Below, piece by piece: positions 20,461 to 30,767 of a DNA stretch of 64,000 bases. This stretch comes from Cycas panzhihuaensis (taxonomy: Eukaryota; Cycadophyta), in NCBI GenBank assembly GCA_023213395.1, contig CM041465.1, positions 127,417,741 to 127,481,740 on the forward strand, given 5' to 3'. The position numbers and the translations under genes were made by a program. The notes below the pieces were generated by a model that worked only from the letters and a program-made list of their open reading frames with translations, was not told the DNA's origin and ran no database searches. Position 1 is the stretch's first letter. Each line of letters begins with the position of its first letter.

Positions 20461-20820
20461 ATGCCACCTAAGAGGCCTTCAAGGTCGGAAGAGCCCCAAA
20501 AGGATACTTCACCTAAGGGAAAAGAAACCAGCAGGCAAAGGGCACTAAGATGGTCAAAAGAGGCAAAACTCAGAAGGGCGAGGAGACTAAGTTCGCAAAA
20601 CAACGAGACTAAGGGACGGTCAGTTGAAGGATCTGAGGCAAGTGGAGCCCAGACACCTCAGGAAGAAGAAACCCATGGCGAACGCATGGTATTGACACCA
20701 ACCCCTAGCAGAGATGATTTGTTTAGCCCGGAATTGGAAGGGAAGCCTAAAGTGGACGAAAAACATAAGGAAATCTTAACAAAGGAAGTATACACGGAGG
20801 ACGTTCAAGGACCTAGGTGA
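20461..20820 (+). CDS. N-terminal gag region of gypsy element H
   Basis: The 119-residue frame starts MPPKRPSRSEEPQKDTSPKG and is strongly charged and Ser/Thr/Glu-rich with no fold visible, as at the N-terminus of many plant gypsy Gag proteins. It lies 135 bp after the primer-binding site, so its ATG is a plausible Gag start. It ends at a TGA at 20818, and the capsid part resumes downstream in other frames. Confidence 0.55.
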   Translation: MPPKRPSRSEEPQKDTSPKGKETSRQRALRWSKEAKLRRARRLSSQNNETKGRSVEGSEASGAQTPQEEETHGERMVLTPTPSRDDLFSPELEGKPKVDEKHKEILTKEVYTEDVQGPR

Positions 20821-22160
20821 TGATGATAAGAAGGCGGAGGAAGGTCCCTCAAGATATTGGGAAAACAAGCTAACGAGGCTTTATTTGAAGATTCGAGAAA
20901 AGGGTTACGATCAATCTTACATTACGGTAACACCATTGACAATACAAGTTCCGTGTAGTGGAACCTATACATATAAAAACTCCGTTCAAAAATCCGTTGT
21001 TTGGAAAGGATACGGCAGATAGTCACTCCCAAGACATCCCCAAAGGACGGAGGAGGGAAAGATCACCATCTGGGGAAGCAGTTGCAATCTCCCAAGATGG
21101 ACGACCATAGAGATTTCGGGAAATTAATCTTCAATGATACTTGACGCAGCAGAGCATGTGTATTTGTTTGAATCTCATTGATGTTAGAAAATAACTGACG
21201 AAGATGAGATTAAAGCACGCTCTTTGTACATTGAGAGGTGTACCCTTGGCTTGGTATAAGGAAGCGAACAAAAATGAGCCATGGGCAAAGTCAAGAAAGC
21301 GTCAAGAGAGATTCCAAAAGTTTCGCAAGAATGAAGTCGTGGAAATCGCATTAGAAATCAGCAGAGGTCGGGAATCCCTCCTAACTTACATTAGTAGAAT
21401 GAAGATTATTGCGGGAAGTATGATGAATGAGAGAATTAGGGATCATAAGATGAAGAATTACTTCACGAGGGCTAAATGAGAAGTTGCGAGCGATGATGGA
21501 TGGTGATCCGGTGAAATCATCGAAGAATGGTCAGGAGTTGGGATTGGATTTCGAGATGGAAATGGACGCCAGTGGGGACAAGATTCCTTCTTTGCTAAGA
21601 TTGCAAGATGAGATTAGAGAGTCGAGACAGAATCAAGATAATCGACCCTTTCCGCCAAAGTTGGAGTAGCGTAAGAGGAGTCTCAATTAGAGGCACCGAG
21701 GAAAGAAGTAGCCCGATTGAAAATCGTAAATAATCGGAAGAAGAAGAGACACCAAAGAAGAAAGAGCACACTTTGGAAGGGTGACCAAGTGGTGCCATAT
21801 TTGTGAAGAAAACTCACATACCACCCGGAATGTGAATTGAACTTAAAAACAATGTGACGCACCAACAGGAGAAGTGGTGCCACATATGTGAGGTGGATAC
21901 CCACACAACTAGGGATTGCTTCTACAATTCCGGAGGAAAATCATTCAGAGGTCGAGGTCGGGAAGAGGCAACCCACCTGCAAGCGTGTATACAACGAGGG
22001 TGCACGGAACCCTCGAGGAAGAGACACCGATGGGGAGATGCCTCATCGCCTCTGGACATCGGAAGTCCGAATGCCCGATGAAGCCGGAATACGAACAAAA
22101 GCCGTCAGTATGTGGTAGCTGTGGGCCAAGTGACCACAAAATGTAAGATTGCAAGGGTAA
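20821..22160 (+). pseudogene. gypsy capsid and nucleocapsid of element H
   Basis: The capsid part is readable at 21204-21479 (KHALCTLRGVPLAWYKEANKNEPW then RQERFQKFRKNE), a Retrotrans_gag-like pattern of LxGxAxxWY and a Phe-rich helix. Downstream are knuckle-like stretches: WCHICEENSHTTR near 21788, WCHICEVDTHTTRDC at 21873-21917, a GHRKSECP near 22060, and CGSCGPSDHKM with a stop then DC near 22112-22155. Several frames are needed, so the gene is dead. Four knuckles would be unusual and may include a duplication. Confidence 0.68.
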
Positions 22161-22999
22161 AGCCAAAGCAACAAACTTAATGACGATCGTCTTTAAACAA
22201 AAATGTGAAATTGCGAATAAGCGTAAAGAGAAAGTGGATGAAGAATACCCACATCCCCAACTGAGTTGGATCGATACAAGAAAGCAAAACAAGTGTTGGA
22301 CGGTTTAGTCCAGGAGGAAAATCTACTGCCAATGGGTAAGCCGTAAACAAAAATGTGTACGCTCGAAAAACAAACAAAAAGAGCCAGAGAAACTACTAGA
22401 AGAATCAACGGTAAAACCCCAAATGGTGCAAATGGAGGAGTTATTCAAAGGATTACCGTAGAAGATATTCCCGAATGTTGGTACTAATGGAGAATTTAGT
22501 AAAGCGATGATTGCTTGACCATTCCTCCGTCTCGTGTGATTGATTGGATTAAAGGAGGTGTGTTGCAAAGAGGAATTACCAAAAGTTTGAAACAAGTTAT
22601 ACCATCGTTTGACATGGATCCAATGGTAACCATGTCTGTATTGGGAGAAACATTTCCTCGAGTCATTGTGGATGGAGGGGCAAAGAAGAACGTGTTACCC
22701 ATCGCAACATGGCGAAATTGGGAAGTCCGCAATTGGGCAAAGAACTTATTCACTCAAATTGGCCAATGAATTACCGGGTACGACCTGTGGCGATTGGCCG
22801 ATATAAAAGTAAACGTGGAGGGATAGTGGTGAGAGTCGACTTCACGATCGTAGAAACAAAGAAAGGAGCCACTCCCTACCCAAATAAGCATTAGGAAGGC
22901 CATGGTTGTACGTAATGCAATGCCTCGCACTGGGAAAAGGTAACCTTCACTTTGTCGACAACAACAAAGTGGTGCTACCAATGCCGGAAGGAATTCAAT
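22161..22999 (+). pseudogene. gypsy aspartic protease of element H
   Basis: Positions 22515-22770 hold VIDWIKGGVLQRGITKSLKQVIPSFDMDP and then PRVIVDGGAKKNVLPIATWR. The VIVDGGA..NVLP stretch is a retropepsin active site with DGGA in place of DTGA or DSGA, as in several plant gypsy elements. The flap and tail (RGGIVVRVDFTIVETK, SYPMLLGRPWL-like) lie at 22800-22930 in other frames. A Lys/Arg-rich stretch (22161-22510) precedes it with no clear domain. Confidence 0.7.
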
Positions 23000-24330
23000 T
23001 GAGGTAATCCTGCATTTAAGGATCTAGCACAACAAGAATCAAGACAACATTCTCTTCCAATGAGGAAGAACATATCTTCCACATGGCGGAAGAACCCACG
23101 ACGTCAAGCAAAGACGCGATGAAGAACCAACGGATCTCGAGGAGGTATACAACTCTTCGGATGACGAACATGGTATGAGGTTCGTGGATTACTGGCTCCG
23201 TGGATGCTTATGAAGTAAACTCCTCTTCATTCGGATGTAATTTGTTATCTAAATATGTATCGTAAACATTGATGATGATAATTTAAATTCTTTTGATTAT
23301 ATGTCGACTAATGATCATTTGGAAACCGATAACACCCTAGACCAACCAACCCCTAGTTTATCTAGTAATTTTCATAGTTTTTTCTAGTTAGTAGTAACCC
23401 CGACATCCCGCCTACTTGGTGTGGGTCCCGAGGTAGATTCCCTACCCCCTTTTATACAACCCGAGGAAGGAAGTAACATTCCTCCTCTTCTTCCTTAGAG
23501 GTACACCCTTGACCTTAAATCTCTTCCAACCATTGGCGCCAAAACTGGAGAAATGGAAGGAGGATTGCTGGTAAGTGCTTCTAGCGAGTCTGGTCTAGGA
23601 AACAAAATTACCATTCCGGAAAAAGCTAGCGGTCAAACCTATATTGGAGATTACGTTAAACCATTCTATGGGGAACAGTTATATGGGACTACCCATTTAA
23701 CACATTATATTGAGTATTGGATAGAACAAGGTAACGGGGATAAAACTAAATGGCAACAGGACTTAATTCTAACTCTACCACCCACACCTTCCTATTCCTA
23801 CTTACCTCACCAACATAACCTTACCCATTCCCAACAATTCCAATCCATCTTTCCAATACCATTCCATCATCCCAACCAACTACCTATTCCAATATTCTAT
23901 CTACCACACCACCCTACAAAACACATACAGTGTGTAAGCAGAATCGAAATCCTTGAGTATACCTAAGCGATTGGTCTAACTACTTCTACCACACCGGGAA
24001 AGTAGCAAAAACTCGGTTCTGGAAGGGAGAAAAACTTAGAGATAACTTGGGAAAACCTAAGGGAATCTTTTATCAAAACCTTTAGGCATACCTCAGAAAA
24101 CCAAGAAGTAGACACGGTTAAAACATATCGAATAATGAGCATAAAGCTAGAACAAGATCCAACGGATCATGAAACAATAGATTCCACACATAGCGAAAAT
24201 GAAGAAATTGTGAATTATCCTACAGAGTTTATAGAATTCACCGTTGGAGAAAGAGAAATAGAAGATACTCCAGGGCACAAAGCGGAAAATGTGGAAGATG
24301 TGGGAAAACAAAGTTGAAAACAACAGAAAT
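23000..24330 (+). other. spacer between protease and RT of element H
   Basis: No retroelement domain is readable here. Positions 23533-23548 read ttggcgccaaaactgg, which looks like a gypsy primer-binding site out of place. Positions 23775-23935 are a CCAA/TTCC-rich simple-sequence tract that opens a frame (23553-23966) of Pro, His, Tyr and Ser with no known domain. A 60-codon acidic frame sits at 24135-24317. Whether this is original spacer or a captured fragment cannot be told. Confidence 0.4.
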
Positions 24331-25440
24331 TAATGTTGGCAACTCGGAAAAATCCTAAACTCATTCAAATTGGAGATTATTGGGATTCCCAAACAAGAGC
24401 CAAAGCTCAAAGAATTGTTCAAGAATTCGTGATGTATTTGCGTGGTCATATAAAGATTTGAAAGGTATTCCTTGAAATAGGAATGCATCACATTGATCCG
24501 GTGGAAGACGCTAAACCAAAGGAAATGACCATATCGTATGAATCAAGTATAAAGAAAAGTAAAAGCCGAATCGGATAAAATGTTAGAAGCGTGGTATATA
24601 TGAAATTGACTACGGATCGGGTGAGCCTGTAGTAGTAGTCCCAAAGAAAAATGGGAAAATTAGTGCGTGTGGATTACGGACAATTAAACAAAGTGACGAA
24701 AAAGATCCATTTCGTTGCCATTCACGGAGGATATTCTAGAAGCGATGGAGGAAATGAAATTTATTCATTCACAGACGATTTAGTGGGTACAATCAAGTGC
24801 GATTGCCCCGAAGATCAAAGCCAAAACAACATTCGTAACGGAATGGGGTACGTACGCCTATAAGGTAATGCCATTTGGTCTTACGAATGCACCAAAGAAC
24901 ATTTCAACGGATTGTGATTAATATCTTCGTAAGTTCATTGGAGAAAAAGTTGGTATTTTTAGGCGATTGGACATTGTACGGGTTAATGAAGAACCACATG
25001 GAAAACTTAAGAGAAATGTTGCAAACTTGCCGGGAAAACAAACTGTGTCTCAATCCAGAAAAGTGTACATTTCTGGTACCATTTGGAAACCTCTTGGGGC
25101 ACATAGTCAGCAAAGAAGGATTGCTGACAGATCCAGCGAAAGTGTTTGCCATTTTACACTTTCCGACACCAAATACGAGGAAGCAGCTAAAAGGTTTTTT
25201 GGGTTTAACCGGATATTACAGAAAATTTATCAGAGGATATGCGTATGTATCGGGACCTCTGGAAGAATTCTCAAAAAGAATATTGAGTGGATATGGAGTA
25301 AAGATCGAACGAGCATTCAAACATCGAAGGAGCCATAGTAGCAAAGACCGATACTACGATTCCGGATTGGAAGAAAACCTTCCATGTGCATGTGGACGCC
25401 ACAATACGCTATTGGATGCGTATTGGCCCAACCGATGATG
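24331..25440 (+). pseudogene. gypsy reverse transcriptase of element H
   Basis: The RT reads across frames as KLIQIGDYWDSQTRAKAQRIVQEF, IGMHHIDPVEDAKPK, VVVPKKNGKLVRVDYGQLNKVTKK, YSFTDDLVG, AYKVMPFGLTNAPK, FLGDWTLYG, NLREMLQTCRENKLCLNPEKCTFLVPFG and GFLGLTGYYRKFIRGYA. These are the standard gypsy RT blocks in order. The catalytic FLDD is FLGD here, so the first Asp is lost, and at least four frameshifts are present. The enzyme would have copied the element RNA. Confidence 0.82.
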
Positions 25441-25768
25441 ATAAAATGGATCATCCAATATATTTTGCCATCGGAAACTTACAAGAGCGAGCGTAATTAT
25501 ACAACAACAGAGAGGGAAGCACTTAAGCATGGTTTATGCACTACGTAAATTTCGACACTATTTATTATCTAATCCATTTTCTATTTTTGTCGACCATCAA
25601 GCTTTGATGTATCCGGTGAACAAACCTATTATGCGAGGAAGAATCGTGAGATGGTTAATGTTCCAAGAATTTTCGCTCGTAATCATTGTGAAACCGGGTA
25701 AGGCGCACATTATCCCGGATCAACTATCAAGAATCAAAAATGGAGAGAGAGCTACGGGGTACGGATGA
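25441..25768 (+). pseudogene. gypsy RNase H of element H
   Basis: The stretch reads HPIYFAIGNLQERA-, NYTTTEREALSMVYALRKFRHYLLSNPFSIFVDHQALMYPVNKP and IIPDQLSRIKNGE. These are the RNase H-like blocks with the TEREAL Glu and the FVDHQAL Asp. The second half is open for 79 codons (25529-25768). Its place directly after RT is diagnostic of Ty3/gypsy order. Confidence 0.78.
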
Positions 25769-26520
25769 CTTTCGACGCTGAATCTATTCAGTGGATGCAG
25801 ATTCAGAGATGGGCGGTATGAGGGTATACGTAATACCTAGCAACGTAAAGTCCCGAGTAATTAGATCGTGACGGAAGAAGGAATTTCATTAGAAAAGCGG
25901 AGCCGTATCACTCATTAGTGGAGAATTGTATAAATTGGGACAAGATGACATATTGCAACGTTGTGTTCGACAAAGATGAGACAAATCGATTATGTCGCAG
26001 CACATGAAGGAGTAGCGTGGCCACATGGGGAAATTGGCCACATGGCGGAAAATCTTGACGTCGGGATTCTGGTGGCCATCAATGTTCGACGATGTGAAGA
26101 AATGGGTTCAAGCATGCGACCACTGCCAACGAGTGGGGAAACCTAACCGACAAGATTTCCACCCGTTGCATCCTATACTACCCTTGGCACCGTTTGAAAA
26201 GTGGGGACTCGACTTTGTGGGGCCGATCAAACCAGCAGCACGACGATCAAACGCTCGATATATTCTAGTAGCCACCGACTACACGACAAAGTGGGTAGAA
26301 GCACGTGCATTGAGGAAAGCCGATGCGGAAAGCACAAAGAAGATTTCATGCGAGGTGATAATCACGAGATTTGGATGCCCCTTGGAGCTTGTGGTGACCA
26401 AGGTGCCCATTTCCTTAACCAAACCATGGAAGCATTGACAACCGCCTTCATGATCGACCATCTAAATCAACCCCATACTATCCCGAGCCAGCGGTTTAAA
26501 GCTCCAACAAGATAATCGAA
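25769..26520 (+). pseudogene. gypsy integrase zinc-binding domain and core of element H
   Basis: The zinc domain reads AAHEGVAWPHGEIGH- and WWPSMFDDVKKWVQACDHCQRVGKP (Cys pair at ACDHC). The core begins HPLHPILPLAPFEKWGLDFVGPI with the first catalytic Asp, then ARYILVATDYTTKWVEARALRKADAEST. The second Asp appears in the next frame as CGDQGAHFLNQTMEAL after a one-base shift near 26385. The Glu region near 26480-26520 is garbled and cannot be judged. Confidence 0.78.
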
Positions 26521-26557
26521 AACTGTTTACGGAAGATATCCGACATCGGCAGATCAG

Positions 26558-27043
26558 TTGGTAGAAGTTACCTTCGTACTATGGGCTTTTCGTACGACGT
26601 ATAAGCGATCGGTGGGGCAAACACCATTTCAACTTGTGTATGGCACAGAAGCCATCCTTCCAACTGAGTTCGAGATACCCAGCTTGCGAGTGGCAATACA
26701 ATGCCGACTCGACGACCTCCAGTCCCTGGAACGACGACTGGAAGATTTAATACGGTTGGAAGAAACGCGACATCTAGCAAATTGGGTGCAGCATATAGAG
26801 AAAAGACGACAAAAGGCATGGCATGACCGCCATTTGAGGAAACCACAATTCAATGAGGGTGATCACGTATTGCTTTATGACAGCAAATTCAAAACGCACC
26901 CCGGGAAACTCAAGATGCGATGGTTGGGACCATACATCGCAGAAAGAATTTTCAAGAATGGTTCAGTGCAGCTTCGAGAAATCGACGGACCCTTGCTACC
27001 AACACGGGTAAATGGTAGCAGACTCAAGTCTTATATCGAGTAG
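26558..27043 (+). CDS. gypsy integrase C-terminal part of element H
   Basis: The 161-residue open frame starts after the lost Glu region with FVLWAFRTTYKRSVGQTPFQLVYGTEAILPTEFEIPSLR, continues through a charged helical region with HDRHLRKPQFNEGDHVLLYDSKFKTHPGKLKMRWLGPYI, and ends with DGPLLPTRVNGSRLKSYIE and a TAG. This is the non-chromoviral gypsy integrase C-terminal region. No chromodomain follows. The ATG is internal to the polyprotein. Confidence 0.82.
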   Translation: MVEVTFVLWAFRTTYKRSVGQTPFQLVYGTEAILPTEFEIPSLRVAIQCRLDDLQSLERRLEDLIRLEETRHLANWVQHIEKRRQKAWHDRHLRKPQFNEGDHVLLYDSKFKTHPGKLKMRWLGPYIAERIFKNGSVQLREIDGPLLPTRVNGSRLKSYIE

Positions 27044-27877
27044 GTCACCGGTAGGATCGGTGGTTGTACCATAGCGTATTGCATGATATTGAGGCAATCG
27101 ACTGCCTTGATACCGAGCCATGATCCCGTTCGGTATGGATATAAAAATTAAAAAAAAAAATTGAAAAGAAATAAAAAATAACCATAACTCAGTTCTGACA
27201 TAAGCAACAGCAGCATAATCCAAGAAAAACCAGAGGGAATTCATCAGCATACAAGCGAATTACAGGGTACGTACCAAAACAGTGCACGCTACTGTGCACG
27301 CATTGGACGTTGATAAAAGTGTAAAATATACTATACGTACCAAAGCAATTCATAAAAGTACGCATAGTGGAAAAAGTGGCTCGAATTATACTATGCGTGC
27401 GTAAAAGCACTTGTGAACAGTGCATAGTAGAAATAATTTTAAGTGACTCAACTACATTATACGTACCTGAAAAAGTACGTGAGCAGTGCGCCTGATGCGT
27501 GAGGCGTAAACTCGAGTCATACATTATACGTACCAACGACGTGCACGTGAGATGCACCGTGTAAAAGAGACTTAAAGGGCTATGTGTGTTATACGTGCCA
27601 AAGAAAGCACGAATCGAGCACGCTGTGACAATTTTTAAAAAGTATCGTACCAAGGGCACGTATAAGACAAAATACGCAAAAGCGACAAATTATTACGCAC
27701 TGCGAACATTCCGTGCGGTGCAGACGAGGCGGAACGGACCACGCGGCGCAAGGGTTTGCTCGGTGCAGCGTCACGGTGACGAGCGGTGAAACGGCAAGCG
27801 TTCCTCGGAGGTACGTATGTGCGGTTCTACCGGTACGCTTAGGTTTTTCTGTTTTACTTCTGGAAATCCACAGCCAT
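27044..27877 (+). repeat. 3' untranslated region of H with ~65-bp tandem repeats
   Basis: After an A-rich stretch at 27145-27180 the words tatacgtacc or tatgcgtgc recur at about 27332, 27392, 27458, 27525, 27590 and 27643, so the spacing is 53-67 bp. The units also share gtgcacg, gtgagcagtgc and gtaaaag words, all CG-rich. A frame on the other strand (27189-27659) is a by-product of the repeat. Nothing else is seen here. Confidence 0.65.
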
Positions 27878-28918
27878 CATGAGTACGGTAGGGGCGCCAA
27901 GAGGCATACATTCCTAAGTTGAACAGGGACCTCCAAGCCCTACCAAATGACATTTCAGACAAAGATCAAGCAGGCAGGTTGGACAGACTATATTTTCTGC
28001 AACCCCATGTATTATGACCCACAGTTAATGGACCAAATCTGCTGACCCTAAAAGCAAGCGGCAAAGCTAAATTGGATGCGAAATAGTCCACACCATTCTT
28101 GGACTTCCCAAGGAGGGCGAAGTTCCATTGGGAACCAAGAGGTCGAGGTGGACAGTGGAAATGTGGATGAAAAATTATGCCATCCTAACACCCGAGATAA
28201 TGTCGGGCGGAATCGGGGTAGCCGAGCATCATTGATATCAAATTGCAAAGGTGGCTAGGGTAATTAATTCCATTTTTGTCAAAAGAAAATATACCTACAT
28301 TCGTGGAGGTATGATGCGGTGTACTCTTGCAAATTCGGGATGGAGAAAGAATGAACTGGTCCGAATTTTTAGCAAAAAATATGAGGCGGCGATTCTGAAA
28401 TCAGGACACAACCCTTCCGCCATCCTTCATTGCTTCTGGCTATTCTATTTTACCAAAGGTCCTAAGTCCAACTAACCAGAACCACTATTTCTCCTCGGGA
28501 ACCAATCATTAAACAGTGGGTTGCAGAGTTCCCAGACACGACTACCAGTATGGAAGTTAAAAGGAGAATTCAGAAACAAATGCAGAAAGTACTTACCTGG
28601 TTACAAAAAACCCCAGGTACACCTGTTCCTCACAGGACAAAGCAAGCTGTCCATCGACGTAGGAAGAGGAGGAAAGGAGAGGAAGAGTCAGAAGAAGAGA
28701 AAGAGGAGGAGGCAGAAGCATCCTGGGAAGATTGGGAAGACTTCCCAGCAGCAGAAGAGGTTGGAGAACCCTCGGCACCGCCTACACCACAGGACAAGGC
28801 AGGGCCAATTATACAGATGATTCAGGATATGGAGGCAGGGTACAAAGCGGAGATAGCGACCCTTCGGGAGAAGATAAAGGAAAAGGACGCCATCATTGCT
28901 ACCGACACAAATAAATGA
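27878..28918 (+). pseudogene. extra ORF of gypsy element H downstream of integrase
   Basis: An ATG at 27878 (MSTVGAPRGI) opens a frame that is broken by several stops. Peptides such as WSEFLAKNM and YSILPKVLSPTNQNHYFSSGTN are readable in one frame and are followed by an open 122-codon end, 28550-28918. That end has a basic patch (residues 25-42, HRRRKRRK), an acidic tract (43-70) and a C-terminal helix with heptad-like spacing (about 88-118, EAGYKAEIATLREKIKEKDA). No known domain is recognised. Some Tat-lineage plant elements carry an extra frame in this place; the link is by position only. Confidence 0.5.
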
Positions 28919-29046
28919 AGAAATTGCAGGACAACCAAGGCGGCAGGAGCCGCCTTGAAGCAGTGGGGAGGGATACCCAAATTTTTGACTTTTGGAGTTT
29001 TGTTGAGCAAGGATGCTCAAACCCATAACTGTTGACCTGGGATAGA

Positions 29047-29853
29047 TGCTGGCATGAAAATTGACTCAATGGCTGTGTGAGGACCAGAGGTAGGTCGAGA
29101 TAACTGGTTGGTTGTGCGGACCGTACGGAGGTACGTACGAGGTAAAACGGCAAAAAAACAGGCGTGCACGTATGATGTGCGTGCACTGAACGGCACGCAT
29201 GACAGAACGCATCAAGGCGGAACGCAATCAACGGCCAGCGGTACACATTACTCGTGGGACCGGTGAAGACCGGGAGGTGCGACGACGCATTTTGACGTAC
29301 GGAACCAAAGGAAGAATTAATTAAGGTTAACCAAAGAGATTAAGTGAAGAGGTACGCATGGCTGAAAGGGTACAGTTATGACAGGCAGTCATAACCCTTC
29401 AGCCAAAAGGTACCAACAGGAGTACTTAAGGAGGTACGCATGATTCACCTGGTTAGGGTGAGGGCCGGAGATCAAGGGTACGCAAAGGTGCAGATGATGC
29501 GACGTATGATGTAGATTGGAGCATGAGTGCATGATAAGTACCATCCGGTACGCATATGTAACAGAGGATCAGATGTCATTGGAATGCTCGAACGCATTCC
29601 ACAATCGTAAATAAAGCTTGAATTAATAAAAGAAGAGTTATGTGGAAATTGGTGCATTCTTGATGTGTGTAGATGATGTCTTTGAAGTATGTATTGAATT
29701 ATGCTTTGTGTACCATTCATGAATTATATATGGAATTATATGTGGAATATATGTGTATAACCATGTTGACAGTGTCCTAAAACTAGACTATAGCGCTGTG
29801 TAACCTTGACAAGTGCACTAATTCCACGAGGGAGTGGAATCTAACAGTCAACA
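29047..29853 (+). repeat. 3' LTR of element H
   Basis: The 807-bp LTR starts TGCTGGCATG and ends CAGTCAACA, followed by the TSD gtcac. Against the 5' LTR it reads accggtg for accagtg, gtgcgacg for gtgctgacg, tgctcgaacg for tgctcagaacg and aacagtc for aacgatc, so differences fall on CAG and CTG sites in either copy. Confidence 0.9.
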
Positions 29854-30579
29854 GTCACTCCTATGGAGATCAATTGCAATTTGGTTCCTAATGAAAAAGA
29901 ACAAGCCATCAATCTCACTTTGTACAGACAACTAGTTGGGAGTCTGATATATCTCACTGCTACCAGGCCAGATATATCATATTCTGTCGGGCTCCTATCC
30001 AGATATATGCAAGAACCCATAATAAGGCATTGGAAGGCAGCATGGAGGATACTGAGGTATCTAAAGGGAACAGCAGAGCTAAATTGATTTATCTAAAAGG
30101 AGGATCAACAAACATTACAGGATTTTGTGACTCAGACTGGGCAAGCGACAAGGACCAGAGAAAGTCAACTAGTGGTTATTGTTTCTTCTTAGGATGACTC
30201 CGGTTTCATGGAGCAAAAAAATAGCCTACGAGGGTCTTTCGTCAATGTATGTAATACAAAGCAAAGATCGAACATGTGAAGCGGTGGCTTCGACAACTTT
30301 GAGCGATCCGAATCAACCACGACAAAGCAACAATCATATATTGTGATAATCAAAGTGCTACCAAACTGACCAAAAATCCAGTCTTTCATGCCAGAACCAA
30401 GCACATTGAAGTTCAGCATCACTTGATCAGAGAGAAGGTCCATAATAAGGAAATCAACTTAGAATACTGTCCTTCATGTGAACAAGTTTCCGACTTGCTA
30501 ACCAAATCCTTGGGAAAAGAGAAATTTCAAATTATGAGAGACAAAATAGGTTTGAGAGAGATAAAACATTAAGAGAGGG
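29854..30579 (+). pseudogene. RT C-terminus, RNase H and polypurine tract of element C
   Basis: The C polyprotein resumes as TPMEINCNLVPNEKEQ, LYRQLVGSLIYLTATRPDISYSVGLLSRYMQEP and WRILRYLKGTAELN (open at 29863-30087). RNase H follows across frames as SDWASDKDQRKSTSG-, YCDNQSATKLTKNPVFHARTKHIEVQHHLIREKV and LEYCPSCEQVSDLLTKSLGKEKF, ending REIKH and a stop. RNase H removes the RNA template strand. The tract aagagaggg precedes the 3' LTR. Confidence 0.82.
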
Positions 30580-30767
30580 TGTTGAGAGGTAATGTTTTAC
30601 CTCTAATTATGTATTTAATATAAGCAGTCAGTCAGTTAGTTAATAGGTTGGTTAACTGTCAAGTTATAACGGTTATCAATTCTCTATGTATTTAAAGACA
30701 TCATTCTCTCAATAAAGATCATCACGTTCTCTCATCAGTCTTCTGTCTCCTAAACCTAATCTCAACA
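30580..30767 (+). repeat. 3' LTR of element C
   Basis: The 188-bp LTR starts TGTTGAGA and ends TCTCAACA, and is followed by the TSD tatac. It matches 4935-5122 at all but about seven positions. Confidence 0.92.

Larger units (their letters stand above)
19512..29853 (+). mobile_element. Ty3/gypsy element H inside C
   Basis: The LTRs are 19512-20325 (814 bp) and 29047-29853 (807 bp) with the perfect TSD gtcac (19507-19511 and 29854-29858). The order gag, protease, RT, RNase H, integrase marks Ty3/gypsy. No chromodomain follows the integrase. A long PR-RT spacer, an extra ORF before the 3' LTR and the IRVCVDYR/HPILPLAPF-like residues suggest the non-chromoviral Tat/Athila side, but I do not assign a clade. 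The total length is 10.3 kb with no further nested insertion identified. All coding parts are frame-shifted. Confidence 0.9.
4935..30767 (+). mobile_element. Ty1/copia element C (family 2), host of G and H
   Basis: The LTRs are 4935-5122 and 30580-30767, 188 bp each, flanked by the perfect TSD tatac (4930-4934 and 30768-30772). C owns 4935-8928, 19387-19511 and 29854-30767, about 5.0 kb. The RT frame is cut at 8928 by G and at 19511 by H, and continues in order after each. The two LTRs differ at roughly seven positions in 188, so C is older than G, L and K. Confidence 0.92.

Noticed and set aside
23553-23966. 137-codon frame in H, rich in Pro, His and Tyr
   Set aside because: Its second half is simple-sequence ccaa/ttcc DNA and no domain or known family is visible; kept only as spacer.
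27189-27659. 156-codon minus-strand frame with a repeated FGTY motif
   Set aside because: It is the reverse of the ~65-bp tandem array; the repeated motif follows the DNA repeat, not protein selection.
28048-28248. Minus-strand frames opposite the extra ORF of H
   Set aside because: Antisense shadows with no domain; the plus-strand reading is coherent near the 3' end.
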